59,966 nt of DNA from Clostridiales bacterium (GTDB lineage: Bacteria > Bacillota > Clostridia > Oscillospirales > CAG-382), in assembly GCA_004553575.1 (NCBI GenBank), contig SFLA01000004.1, forward strand, positions 1 to 59,966, given 5' to 3'. A program made the translations under genes and the position numbers. The number at the start of each line of letters is the position of its first letter. The first letter of the stretch is position 1. The notes beneath the pieces are model-generated. The model was given only the letters and a program-made list of their open reading frames with translations. It was not told the DNA's origin and did not search any database. This document shows, piece after piece, positions 45,899 to 55,133 of the stretch.

Positions 45899-47692
45899 AT
45901 GAAAAAAGCATTATCCGCCGTACTCGTGCTGCTGCTTCTTATCGCACTCGTCCCTGCGGCAAAGATCTCTGCCGATGAAAAAGCGCGCATAGTGTGGAAT
46001 TCAACCGGCTGCAATGTCAACTCCTACAAAAGCGCCGACGCGCTTCTGTTCACCCCGGCGTGGAGCAATCCATATATATCAAATTCCAACGGCTACGACT
46101 ATTCGTGGTGGCGTGTTATAGTCTGCGATTACGATACCGCGGACGGCTGCTATAAGGTAGTAAGCGTAAACCTTTCCACCGGCAACAATTACGCCAAATC
46201 CGCGGTTATACCGCGCGGCGGATTCGTTATTGCCGATTGCTACAGTCCCTCCTTCGATTCTCTTGCGGAAGTCGAAGTCGGCGACCGGGCGTATTTATAC
46301 GGCGTTGACGCCGCCACCGGCGCAGGAAACGACTGTACCGTTACCTTTAACCGGCCCGCCGAATCCGGCACATCGTGCGGAGCGCTCAATCCCGCTATCG
46401 CTTCGCCCGAAACCAACCTGACCGGCGCCGAGCTTGTCTGCGGAACATCCGGCTTTACCGTTTCCTGCACTACCGGCGAGGGTGAAACCGCATACTATGC
46501 CGTCAACGATGCTTCGGTAACTCCCGACGGAAAGCTTACGGTAGTCCCTACCGTTATCCCCGCTTCGGGGAAGGCGGAACTGCCGCTGTCGATGTTTGCC
46601 ATCGGAAACACATATACAATCACCGTCTGGACGGTTTCGGATTCCGGAGTGAGCCCGCAGATACGTTCTACCCTGTACGTTTACGCGGACGCGGCGGTGG
46701 AAAACAGTCTTAAGGATTACACCGTAGTGGCGTTCGGCGACAGCCTGACCGCCCGGACCGGATGGGTTGCGGCAATGCGCTGCTACTGCGGCGCCGAAGT
46801 TATAAATTCCGGTGTCGGCGGCGATACGAGCACCGCCGGAAGAGCTCGCTTCACGACTGACGTTCTGGACAAAGACCCCGACGTGTGCATAATCAACTTC
46901 GGTATGAACGATCAGGCGGTAAAAACCGCTTCCGGCAAGTGCAATGTGCCGATCGAAACCTATATTGCCAACCTGGAGTATTTTATAACCGAGCTTAACA
47001 AAACAGACTGCACCGTAATACTGGTCACTCCGAACAGCGTATGTACCGCCTCCGGGTATTACACCGCCGGAGGGTACGGGCTGGACTATTCGACCGACGC
47101 AATGGACGATTACTGCAACGCCGTACGCACGCTTGCCGCCGAATACGGCTGCGGACTGGTCGATATCAACGCCGTCTGCCGTCATGAGGATATGACGAAA
47201 TTCTGCGCCCTTAACGACGGGATTCATCAGTCCGCCTACGGTCATTCGGTATATGCGTCTGCGATAAGCGGACAGATTTACGCACAGCTCGACGCCTCAA
47301 AGCGCGAAACCATTACGGTTAAATACCTGTGCGGCGGCGAAGAAATATGCGAGCAAGTCTCCTTCGCGGGAGAAAAAGGCGCAGCGGTCGATCTTTACCG
47401 GTCGGTGGACGGATATATTCTCACCACAACCGATACGGAATTCGTTTTCGGCGAGGATACGGACGTCGTCCTTCGTTATTCAAGGATTATCGAAGGCATA
47501 CTGGGCGATGTGAACGGCAACGGGGAGATCGACGCAGGCGATTATCTTATGGCGAAGCGCATATTCCTGGGCACCTTCGAAGCGAGCGGGGAGCAGGCAG
47601 ACCGCGGCGATATCGACCGCAACGGCAGGATAGACGCTTCGGATTACCTTAAAATCAAACGCCACTTCCTCGGCACCTACGTAATAGAATGA
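45899..47692 (+). CDS. secreted SGNH/GDSL hydrolase with C-terminal type I dockerin
   Basis: Secreted esterase-like protein of 597 residues. The signal peptide ends near KISAD (about 25). A region of about 90 residues follows, with W, then a GGFVIAD and VGDRAYLYG pattern similar to the repeat module of the GHL10 proteins, and an Ig-like region. The SGNH domain (about 275-460) carries block I FGDSLTA, block II GVGGDT, block III NFGMND and block V DGIHQSAYGH, giving the Ser, Gly, Asn and Asp/His catalytic set. The last 65 residues are a dockerin with two calcium loops (DVNGNGEIDAGDYLMAKR and DIDRNGRIDASDYLKIKR). Acetyl-ester removal from polysaccharide in a cohesin-bound complex is the likely role; no cohesin is in the window. 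Confidence 0.92.
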   Translation: MKKALSAVLVLLLLIALVPAAKISADEKARIVWNSTGCNVNSYKSADALLFTPAWSNPYISNSNGYDYSWWRVIVCDYDTADGCYKVVSVNLSTGNNYAKSAVIPRGGFVIADCYSPSFDSLAEVEVGDRAYLYGVDAATGAGNDCTVTFNRPAESGTSCGALNPAIASPETNLTGAELVCGTSGFTVSCTTGEGETAYYAVNDASVTPDGKLTVVPTVIPASGKAELPLSMFAIGNTYTITVWTVSDSGVSPQIRSTLYVYADAAVENSLKDYTVVAFGDSLTARTGWVAAMRCYCGAEVINSGVGGDTSTAGRARFTTDVLDKDPDVCIINFGMNDQAVKTASGKCNVPIETYIANLEYFITELNKTDCTVILVTPNSVCTASGYYTAGGYGLDYSTDAMDDYCNAVRTLAAEYGCGLVDINAVCRHEDMTKFCALNDGIHQSAYGHSVYASAISGQIYAQLDASKRETITVKYLCGGEEICEQVSFAGEKGAAVDLYRSVDGYILTTTDTEFVFGEDTDVVLRYSRIIEGILGDVNGNGEIDAGDYLMAKRIFLGTFEASGEQADRGDIDRNGRIDASDYLKIKRHFLGTYVIE

Positions 47693-48381
47693 CGGACACA
47701 AACGACCGTTCCGGTCACCGTATGCGTGTGCGCAAGCGTATAGCTGCGGACGGCACCGACTGGATGAACGAGACCGATCTGCTCGAAGCGCTGCTCTTCG
47801 GCGCCGTGGCTCGGCGCGACACCCGCCCGATTGCCGAAAGGCTTATCGGCAGGTTCGGAAGTCTTAAGGCAGTGCTTGCCGCCCCGTTTTCTGAAATATC
47901 GGAGATAAACGGCGCGGGAGAAAGCGTTGCGGCACTGCTGAAGACGGTCTGTGCCGCGGCGGGAAGCGATATGCCGCCGTATACCGAACGCCGCACGCTT
48001 CGCACCTCACGCGAAATGGGAGAATTCTTCGTGCCCCTGTTCCGCGACGAAACTACCGAGGCGGTATACGCCGCGTGTCTCGACGAAGCCGGAAGGGTGC
48101 TTCGGTGCGCCAGAATAATTACGGGCGGAGTAAGCTCCGCCAGGTTCCGCATCCGTCTTGTCACCGCCGAGGTAATATACAGCGGAGCGAAGGCCGTTGT
48201 GCTCGCTCACAACCACCCGTGCGGGACGGCAATGCCGTCGGACGAGGATATTGTTGCCACCGAGCAGATACGGATTAATCTTTCGGCAAATTCCTGCACG
48301 CTTGCCGACCATATAATCGTTGCCGGGAACGGCTGGTGCTCGGTGCTGACAGGAAGCTCCGGAACCGTTGAAAACGGGTAA
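47689..48381 (+). CDS. radC: RadC-family JAB-domain protein
   Basis: Protein of 230 residues. The N-terminal half has the helix-hairpin-helix-like segment of UPF0758/RadC (GTDWMNETDLLEALLFGAV, then RFGSLKAVLAAPFSEISEINGAG). The C-terminal half is a JAB/MPN-like metal-binding domain with the motif HNHPCGTAMPSDEDIVATE, containing the two His and the Asp ligands. It is not a confirmed DNA-repair protein despite the name. The ATG overlaps the stop of the secreted dockerin gene (ATGA), an odd partner for a cytosolic protein. Confidence 0.93.
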   Translation: MTDTNDRSGHRMRVRKRIAADGTDWMNETDLLEALLFGAVARRDTRPIAERLIGRFGSLKAVLAAPFSEISEINGAGESVAALLKTVCAAAGSDMPPYTERRTLRTSREMGEFFVPLFRDETTEAVYAACLDEAGRVLRCARIITGGVSSARFRIRLVTAEVIYSGAKAVVLAHNHPCGTAMPSDEDIVATEQIRINLSANSCTLADHIIVAGNGWCSVLTGSSGTVENG

Positions 48382-48403
48382 AACGGCGGACAGCCCGGAT
48401 AAT

Positions 48404-48442
48404 TAAAAAAAGCGCCCGAACGGAATAATCCTTCGGGCGCTT
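48404..48442. terminator. terminator after radC
   Basis: An 11-base-pair stem (48410-48420 with 48432-48442). The rightward side is followed only by ACTTTG, while the leftward strand has seven Ts (48410-48404), so it would work better for leftward transcripts. Confidence 0.65.
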
Positions 48443-48528
48443 ACTTTGCAAACGGCGGAAATCCGGCTGTTTTCCGATATGTTAATACACGGTGCCAATA
48501 CGGGATATCCCGGCTGTGCGGAGGTCAT

Positions 48529-48963
48529 ATGGAATGGTTTAATATCTTCGGACTTATTTTTGTAGCGGTTATTATGATACCCAACATTGTTTTTGCAATC
48601 AGATGCGGAGACGGTTTTAACAACAGACGGAGATACAAATACGCAGAGATTGCGGAACAGGCGGGACGGTTCGGCTGTTTTGCGTTTATGATAATCAACC
48701 TTCCGGGGCTTTGGTTCGGGTGGCCGTCCGACGAGGCGTTTGCGGCATATATTATTGTCGACGCCGTATTGGTGCTGCTTTACTGTGCGGTCTGGATTGT
48801 CTTTTTTAACAAAGGCGGCGTAATAAAAGCGTTGGCGCTGTCGATACTCCCGTCGGGTATATTCCTGTTCAGCGGGATTATAAGCAGGTCGGTTCCGCTT
48901 ACTGCGGCGGCGCTGGTTTTTGCGCCGGGTCACATATATATTTCGTACGAAAACGCAAAATGA
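48529..48963 (+). CDS. small multi-helix membrane protein, unknown
   Basis: Hydrophobic protein of 144 residues with about four membrane helices (residues 4-24, 47-67, 73-94, 98-117, possibly one more at the end). GGAGGTC precedes the ATG by an ideal distance. The basic loop GDGFNNRRRYKYAE lies between helices one and two. I do not recognise the family. It has its own small slot between two terminators, so it is probably transcribed alone. Confidence 0.7.
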   Translation: MEWFNIFGLIFVAVIMIPNIVFAIRCGDGFNNRRRYKYAEIAEQAGRFGCFAFMIINLPGLWFGWPSDEAFAAYIIVDAVLVLLYCAVWIVFFNKGGVIKALALSILPSGIFLFSGIISRSVPLTAAALVFAPGHIYISYENAK

Positions 48964-49032
48964 ATCCGGCACACCTGACCGGGGGCGCGTTTTTGCTCCT
49001 GCGGAATACCGGGAACGGCCCGGTATAAATCA

Positions 49033-49106
49033 ATCCGCCGCACGATTATACCCGTGCGGCGGATCTGCCGTTTACAACCCCGCACCCGCGGGGTTTATTG
49101 TTTTTA
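49033..49106 (+). terminator. two hairpins ending the 48.5 kb gene
   Basis: A first stem pairs 49033-49043 with 49054-49064 (11 bp). A second pairs 49076-49083 with 49088-49095 and is followed by TATTGTTTTTA. The second is a good rightward terminator facing the convergent GHL10 gene. Confidence 0.75.
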
Positions 49107-49126
49107 TACAGGCGTATTCCCGCACG

Positions 49127-51679
49127 TTATCCTTTGCGGCGGCGAAGGAATATAAGCGGCACAGCCGCCGCTGCCGCCGCCGCGGCTAAGGCGAAAACGA
49201 TAACCAGCGCCGTCTGACCGGCCGTAAGTCCCCCGTGTCCGCCGCCGCTTTCCGAAGCGTCCGAACGGTCGCCTGAATCCGGAGCAGCGGAATTATCGCC
49301 GCTGCCGCCGCTTACCGACGGAACACCGGATTCGTTTCCGGACACTTCGGCGGAAATGTTACCGTCAGAGGCTTCCGTGTTCCCTGCCGAGGAATCGTCC
49401 GGAATATCAGACGGTCCGTCCGGCGGGTTTTCTCCGGAACCGCCGCTCCCGGCTTCGGCACGCGACAGTATGCGAAGCAGGTACTCAAGGTCTTTTCTTA
49501 CCGCTTCTTCCCCTGCCGACGAAGAAAGCCCGTTTACGGCAGATGCGGCTGCATCGTATGCGGCACCGATCTCTCCCGCGGTTACAAGGCCCGAAATCCC
49601 GTTTATGGTATTAAGCAGTGCGTCCCGACTTGACGCGGTTACGCCGCCCAAAGGGTATATACAATCGGTTATATGCTCAGCGGTGTATTCAAGCATGGCC
49701 TTCGCTGCCGCGGAAACATTGAAGGTCGGAGTTACCGCCCGGTTGCGGAACGGTCCCGCGCCCAGAAACATCGAGGCGCAGTCCTTTGCCAGATAAGTTG
49801 ACGCTTCAAAGAACATCACGCCGTCCGCGCCCTGTCCCACGGCGGTAACGCAGTGCTCGACCATGTCCGCGGCATCGTATACTCCCTCGAACACGCCGAG
49901 CCCGGCGGCGACGTATTTTCCTTTTGCGGCAGCTACCTTTTCGTAGGTAAGCGCAACCGAGTCAGTAGAATAGGACATCGGCTTAAGCAGGTCTATCCAC
50001 CCTTTTTCAAGCCATACGGAATAATCCTGATATATGTATTCGCGAGCCGAAGAAATTGCGCCTCCGACATCCGCACACAGCAGTGTGCCGGGCGAAACCT
50101 CATCGAACAGAGCCCGCACCCTGCCGACGAAGCCGGTAATAATATCGCAGCGGTACTGTACCCAATCCTCCCACCACGAGGCGGACGGATCGTAAACGGG
50201 TGTTATGCCGTATTTGCTGCGGAAACCGGAAACGGTTATGTCGTCGTAACCGTAATCGTCCCCGTCGCGGTACTGATACCGTATGTAGTCGAGCTCGAAT
50301 CCGTCGATATCGTACTCGGTAAGAAGCCAGCGATAGGTATCGAGCAGGAAATCCTGCACCTCTTCCGACGCCGGATTGAGAAAGCAGAAGGTGCTGTCGC
50401 TGTTTACGCTTACGGTGCTTCCGGAATTGTTAACCGACTGCCACGACGGGTTTTTATACCAGGGGCTTGCGGTCAGATTTGATGCGCCGGTGTGCCCGCA
50501 GTAAAACACCGGCATCCATATGTGGAGCTCCATTCCGCGGGCATGACACTCCTCTATATACGCCCCGAGTACGTCGAAGCCTCCGAAGTAAGGATTCTGC
50601 TCCCAATCCGAACCCTCCGGCGCGGGGCATATCAGAGTGGAGCCGAACTGGGTTTCGATACAGATTGTGTTTATACCCGCGTCGTACAGGCGCTGAACGT
50701 AATCCGCAACCTCTGCCCGGGTGGTCTGCACCGGACGAAGCCACGCGCCGCGGTATTCGACGGGACGGCTTACCGAGCAGGCGGCGGACGCCTTTGCAAG
50801 ATACTCCTCTATGGCGTTAATACACTCGTATTTATCGGACGTGGTCGCCGCCGACAAAAAAGCGCTCCGCTGCTTTTTAAGCTCCTTAACGCAGGAATCT
50901 ATATAATCGTAATCGCAATAGTCGTATTCCGCCCTGGCTGCTGATATCCTCGCTTCGATATCGGAAATCTCCTTGTCAAAGCCGATAACATAAGCCTCCG
51001 CATCGCAGGTCAGCGTAACGGTCCCGTCCGAGGCGGAACACTCCGCCTTCATGCCGACGGCGGCGTTGTTGCGAAGCCAGTCGGCGGATTCCCCGTGACC
51101 GGATATAACATACCCGCCGGACGGTATTGCGATGTTGTTTCCTCCGACGGAGGTTATCCTGCCGCCGGACACCGTAACCTCATATCCCCACTCGTTGGTG
51201 CCGGTCGCCGCCTGCCCGGTATAAACCACCATAAAGTCGGTCGATCGGTATATGTTTACGCCGTTAAGCGCATGGGTGAGCGAATACTCCATTCCCGCGT
51301 CCGCTCTCGGCTCGTCGGACACGGTCACGATTCCCGAAACCGAATTGAAGTATACGTAGTCTCCCACCGAAACGTTTTCGGTCAGCCACGTTTTCGCGGT
51401 TCCGTGACCGGACAGCACAAATCCGCCCTCGGGTATGCTCTCGTTCCCTGCGGTGGATATACGTATTACCCTTCCGTCGCTTCCCACCGCCGCCTCGGCA
51501 CCCCACTCGTTTGTCATTGTGGTATCGCCGAACAGCGGGTTGTATACAATAAGCTGGTTTTCGCCGCGGCCCGTATTAACGCCGTCGGCGGAACAGATTA
51601 CATCCTCGGCAAAAACGACTGCCGGAAATATGGCGATCACGGCAATAATAGCGGTTAACGCGGCAAACAGCTTTTTCAT
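49127..51679 (-). CDS. GHL10 glycoside-hydrolase-like surface protein with two N-terminal repeat modules
   Basis: Surface protein of 850 residues. It has a signal peptide (about 1-24), then two copies of a roughly 80-residue module (about 42-120 and 150-226) with the pattern TNEWGxE, GRI, IPxGGYVxSGHG and VGxxV. A helical spacer (232-300) and a GHL10 (DUF187) TIM-barrel-like domain follow (about 308-640), with RGAWLRPVQTT, AGINTICIETQFGS, ELHIWMPVFY and DGFELDYIRYQYRDG. An acidic Gly/Ser/Asp stalk, one membrane helix and a basic RRRKG tail end the protein. I place the start at ATG 51679 after AAAGGA. It lies 20 bases downstream of ychF. Cleavage of a wall or host glycan is inferred. Confidence 0.87.
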   Translation of the reverse strand: MKKLFAALTAIIAVIAIFPAVVFAEDVICSADGVNTGRGENQLIVYNPLFGDTTMTNEWGAEAAVGSDGRVIRISTAGNESIPEGGFVLSGHGTAKTWLTENVSVGDYVYFNSVSGIVTVSDEPRADAGMEYSLTHALNGVNIYRSTDFMVVYTGQAATGTNEWGYEVTVSGGRITSVGGNNIAIPSGGYVISGHGESADWLRNNAAVGMKAECSASDGTVTLTCDAEAYVIGFDKEISDIEARISAARAEYDYCDYDYIDSCVKELKKQRSAFLSAATTSDKYECINAIEEYLAKASAACSVSRPVEYRGAWLRPVQTTRAEVADYVQRLYDAGINTICIETQFGSTLICPAPEGSDWEQNPYFGGFDVLGAYIEECHARGMELHIWMPVFYCGHTGASNLTASPWYKNPSWQSVNNSGSTVSVNSDSTFCFLNPASEEVQDFLLDTYRWLLTEYDIDGFELDYIRYQYRDGDDYGYDDITVSGFRSKYGITPVYDPSASWWEDWVQYRCDIITGFVGRVRALFDEVSPGTLLCADVGGAISSAREYIYQDYSVWLEKGWIDLLKPMSYSTDSVALTYEKVAAAKGKYVAAGLGVFEGVYDAADMVEHCVTAVGQGADGVMFFEASTYLAKDCASMFLGAGPFRNRAVTPTFNVSAAAKAMLEYTAEHITDCIYPLGGVTASSRDALLNTINGISGLVTAGEIGAAYDAAASAVNGLSSSAGEEAVRKDLEYLLRILSRAEAGSGGSGENPPDGPSDIPDDSSAGNTEASDGNISAEVSGNESGVPSVSGGSGDNSAAPDSGDRSDASESGGGHGGLTAGQTALVIVFALAAAAAAAAVPLIFLRRRKG

Positions 51680-51698
51680 ATGCGGTAAATCCTTTCGA

Positions 51699-52784
51699 TT
51701 ACACATTGAAGCGGAACAGGACGACGTCGCCGTCCTTCATTACGTATTCCTTGCCCTCGCTCCGGACCAGACCGGCCTCCTTTGCGGCGGCAAGCGATCC
51801 TTTTGCGATAAGATCCTCGTAGGATACCACCTCGGCGCGTATGAAGCCGCGCTCGAAATCCGTGTGTATCCTGCCTGCTGCCTGCGGCGCACGTGTGCCG
51901 TTTTTTATCGTCCACGCCCGCACCTCGGGCTGACCGGCGGTCAGGAAGGATATTAATCCGAGCAGCCGGTAGGACGATTGTATAAGCCGGTCGAGTCCGC
52001 TCTTCTCAAGCCCCATATCCTCAAGAAACAGCTTCTGCTCGTCGGGGTCGAGCTCGGCGATCTCTGCCTCGGTCTCGGCGCAGACCGGTACTATTTCGGC
52101 TTTTTCGCCCTTTACCGCCTCGCGCAGGGCGGAAATGTATTCGTTGCCGGACACAACCGAGCTTTCGTCGGTATTTGCGGCGTATATTACCGGTTTTGCG
52201 GATATCAGGTCCATAGTGCCGATAACCTCGCGCTGCTTTTCGGTCAGCTCCGCGTCGCGTGCGGGAATGCCCGCGTTAAGCGCGGCGAGCAGAACCTCGA
52301 GAGTCTCCGCCTCCGCGGCGAGCGACGGATCGCCCTTCATCTGCTTTTTAACCTTATCCAGACGGCGCTCCGCCATTTCTATGTCGGACAGTATAAGCTC
52401 GGTATTCACCGTATCTATGTCGCGCTTCGGGTCGGCGTCGCCGTCAACGTGTATTACGTCCGAACCGCCGAAGCACCTTACGACATGCACTATCGCGTCG
52501 ACGTTGCGTATGTGCGAAAGGAACTTGTTGCCCAGGCCCTCTCCCTTCGACGCGCCTCTTACCAGACCGGCGATATCCACGAATTCGATCGTCGCATAGG
52601 TCTTTTTCTCCGGCGAGTACAGCTCGGCCAGCCGGTCGATACGGGGATCCGGCACCGCCACGACACCTACGTTCGGTTCTATCGTGCAGAACGGATAGTT
52701 CGCGCTCTGGGCGCCCGCCTTAGTAAGCGCGTTGAACAATGTCGATTTTCCGACATTGGGAAGCCCGACGATACCTAATTTCAT
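51699..52784 (-). CDS. ychF: redox-regulated ATPase YchF (Obg family)
   Basis: P-loop protein of 361 residues with ATP rather than GTP preference in studied members. G1 is GLPNVGKST (residues 7-15), followed by SANYPFCTIEPNVG, the DIAGLVRGASKGEGLGNKFL switch region and AANTDE in place of NKxD. A helical insert follows, and the C-terminal TGS domain ends in MKDGDVVLFRFNV. AAGGAG precedes the ATG. The length is normal. GHL10 follows 20 bases after its stop. Confidence 0.96.
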   Translation of the reverse strand: MKLGIVGLPNVGKSTLFNALTKAGAQSANYPFCTIEPNVGVVAVPDPRIDRLAELYSPEKKTYATIEFVDIAGLVRGASKGEGLGNKFLSHIRNVDAIVHVVRCFGGSDVIHVDGDADPKRDIDTVNTELILSDIEMAERRLDKVKKQMKGDPSLAAEAETLEVLLAALNAGIPARDAELTEKQREVIGTMDLISAKPVIYAANTDESSVVSGNEYISALREAVKGEKAEIVPVCAETEAEIAELDPDEQKLFLEDMGLEKSGLDRLIQSSYRLLGLISFLTAGQPEVRAWTIKNGTRAPQAAGRIHTDFERGFIRAEVVSYEDLIAKGSLAAAKEAGLVRSEGKEYVMKDGDVVLFRFNV

Positions 52785-52877
52785 ATATCTCTGTTCTCCT
52801 TCGGTTATTCCGTTATTTTCGGCGCCGCGGCGGCGGCCGTAAGCCCCGCCCGTGCCGCGGTTCTTTAATTAAATTAC

Positions 52878-52902
52878 GGCAGACGTTTTTTCGACGTCTG
52901 CC
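52878..52902 (-). terminator. terminator of the GT2-GtrA / glycosidase-like operon
   Basis: A 9-base-pair stem (52878-52886 with 52894-52902) with outer pairing TTACGG/CCGTAA possible, followed leftward by TAATTTAATT. Efficiency is uncertain. Confidence 0.55.
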
Positions 52903-52928
52903 ATTATTCCGTAAATGCGGAGACGTGC

Positions 52929-54008
52929 TTACTGCACATCCATGCTGTATATAAGATATTCGCCGTTTATCTCGTGAAGATAGAAGACAATATCCACATA
53001 CACGTAATAATCGTCCCGGTTTGCCCGCCAGAGTATCTGTGTAAGCTTGACATGACAGGAAAACACGCCCTCGTCATACATGTAAAACTCTTCCGCCGTT
53101 TGATTCACGAACTTATATCCGTCGTTGGCGAATACGGTATTGGTAGCGAGCGTGCGTATCTGCTCGTACAGCTCGCTGCTTTTATCAAGCCTTGCCGAAA
53201 ACGCCGAAAAACGCAGATTGGCTGCGGTATATGCCGCGTATTTCTCGGTAAAGTCGATAATCATATCGGCGTATTCGTTTTTAAGCTCTTCGCTGTAATT
53301 CACCGCGGCGGTGTATGCTCCGTCCTCTCCGCGGGTAAGCTCGCAGGCAATTCCGTCGCGGTCGGTCACCTCGACCTCCGGGTCGTAAAGCAGACCGGAC
53401 ACAGTATAGGTATTCATAACCAGACCGGTGACCCCGTCCGGCATATGCGAGCACGATTCGGTTTCGGCAGACGATACCAGTTCGCCGGAATCAAGCGCTA
53501 TTCCGTTTATGTAAACGGTCGCGCCGGCGGGCGCGGTAACGGTGACCGAAACGGTGTCGGTCATGTAAAAGAGCTGAATGTCGCCGTAGGAATATATCGG
53601 GTTGCCGAATTCGGTCACCTCGTCGCTTTTAACGACGGTGAACTGGGCGAACCGGACGTCCCCCGCGGACACTACATATTTAAGCATATCGCCGGAAAGA
53701 TCGCCGGTAACTCCGCGGTATTCGGTCTCGCCCGATCCGATCTGATCCGAAACATAACGGACAAGATCGTCGTAGGTCTCGAATTCGGAATGCTGTCCGC
53801 CCGTCAATCTCAGCAGCTCGGCGTAATCCGGGTCGGCAAAGTATTCCCTGAACATCCGCTCGGCGACATACTTGGGCTGCGAAGCCTCGTAGTCCGCCAT
53901 CCAGCGGTTAAGCAGGGTAAGTCCGTATGCCACCGCGATGATCCCGATAAGCAGCAGCAGTGCGAGTATGGTATAAAAGTAAGGAAATCCCCGTTTTTTT
54001 GCCGCCAT
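52929..54008 (-). CDS. membrane-anchored extracytoplasmic protein, unknown
   Basis: Protein of 359 residues with a basic N-terminus (MAAKKRGFPY), one membrane helix (about 11-33) and a large outside domain with no cysteine-rich or catalytic motif that I recognise. A VSVTVTAPAGATVYINGIAL stretch near residue 155 looks like a short PEGA-type beta unit found in surface proteins. It is the third gene of the unit with the phosphodiester-glycosidase-like protein (3 bases apart) and the GT2-GtrA fusion, so a role in surface glycan assembly is possible. Confidence 0.65.
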   Translation of the reverse strand: MAAKKRGFPYFYTILALLLLIGIIAVAYGLTLLNRWMADYEASQPKYVAERMFREYFADPDYAELLRLTGGQHSEFETYDDLVRYVSDQIGSGETEYRGVTGDLSGDMLKYVVSAGDVRFAQFTVVKSDEVTEFGNPIYSYGDIQLFYMTDTVSVTVTAPAGATVYINGIALDSGELVSSAETESCSHMPDGVTGLVMNTYTVSGLLYDPEVEVTDRDGIACELTRGEDGAYTAAVNYSEELKNEYADMIIDFTEKYAAYTAANLRFSAFSARLDKSSELYEQIRTLATNTVFANDGYKFVNQTAEEFYMYDEGVFSCHVKLTQILWRANRDDYYVYVDIVFYLHEINGEYLIYSMDVQ

Positions 54009-54011
54009 GCG

Positions 54012-55133
54012 TCACCCCTCCGTTCTCTTCGACACCACGAAATAGGTGGGCATGGTTCTCGGAGGTGTGAACGCCTGGTATTTGTTGACCAGACCCTTTA
54101 GCTGATACTGATCGAGTGCGTTCCGGTCGATATTGTAAATATCCGCATAGATATCGATATAGTTTTCGTAATACATCATCGCGGACGATCCGCCGTCCAG
54201 CATTCCCGCGGTGACCGCTCCGTAGGATACCATAAGGTCTATGATGTCGTTCCGCGTCGCGCCGATGCTCGAAGCGGTTCGCCCGTCGGTGACAAGCATA
54301 AGAACGGTTCCGTCGGCGCGCTGACCGATCGCCGTGCGCTGCGCGGTTCCGGTGTTCGCATCGGAATAATGGAGCTGAATCTTATCGCCGTCGTTGGTGA
54401 TAAGCACGTTGCCGGTCTGGAAGCAGCAGCCGTCGCGTATTCCCAACTGTTCCGCTTCTTCTTTGGTAAGGCCCTCTCTTACCACCAGGCGGTTATTGTT
54501 GTCAAAGCCTATAAACGTGCGGAGCTTTCCGTCGTTCCAGACGCATTTGCCCTGCGAATATGTAAGGCCTATGGGCTGGTTGCCCGGACCCTTGCCGTTA
54601 TCCGGAAATTCGCCGCCGTTTATCAGCGCCAGCGCGTCGTATTTTTCGGCCATTGCGTATACGCGCATACCGTACGCGGCGGTACCGAGATTATTTGCAA
54701 CCCCGGTAAAAACTCTGGACGGATCCCTGACTATCATAAGATACGCCTTAAAGGTGGCTCCGTTCAGAAATTCGATACGAACCTCCTCGGGCCAGTCCGC
54801 CCATTCGTCGTATACTCCGGGTTCGCTCGTATCGGTATCCGGCTCCTTGGGGCGGTAATCGTTTATGTCGATCTCGGTCACCGTCACCTCGACGCTGTCC
54901 GCGAGTATCTGTTCTATAGTCTCCCGGTCGAGAAACAGGGAAGGCAGCCATTTGGTCGCGCTCGCCTGCTTTGCGGAAAGCACCAGCATGTTGCGGAGCG
55001 TCTCGCTCGGACCGTTTGCAAGAGTATAACCGAGCGCGTACACGGAACCGAGCAGAAACAGCAGGAGCACCAGCAGCACCAGCAGCGTGCGACGGATTAC
55101 CATGAACACCGTCTTTTTTCTTACCTTTATCAT
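54012..55133 (-). CDS. membrane-anchored phosphodiester glycosidase family (NAGPA-domain) protein
   Basis: Protein of 373 residues with a basic cytoplasmic start, a strong membrane helix (about residues 14-36) and an outside domain of the NAGPA/DUF2233 family, related to the enzyme that uncaps GlcNAc-1-phosphodiesters. Signature parts are ALINGGEFPDNGKGPG (about 165), TAIGQRADGTVLMLVTDGRT (about 265) and GAVTAGMLDGGSSAMMYY (about 308). It follows the GT2-GtrA gene with an ATGA overlap. The combination suggests trimming of sugar-phosphodiester bonds on wall polymers (inference). Confidence 0.9.
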   Translation of the reverse strand: MIKVRKKTVFMVIRRTLLVLLVLLLFLLGSVYALGYTLANGPSETLRNMLVLSAKQASATKWLPSLFLDRETIEQILADSVEVTVTEIDINDYRPKEPDTDTSEPGVYDEWADWPEEVRIEFLNGATFKAYLMIVRDPSRVFTGVANNLGTAAYGMRVYAMAEKYDALALINGGEFPDNGKGPGNQPIGLTYSQGKCVWNDGKLRTFIGFDNNNRLVVREGLTKEEAEQLGIRDGCCFQTGNVLITNDGDKIQLHYSDANTGTAQRTAIGQRADGTVLMLVTDGRTASSIGATRNDIIDLMVSYGAVTAGMLDGGSSAMMYYENYIDIYADIYNIDRNALDQYQLKGLVNKYQAFTPPRTMPTYFVVSKRTEG

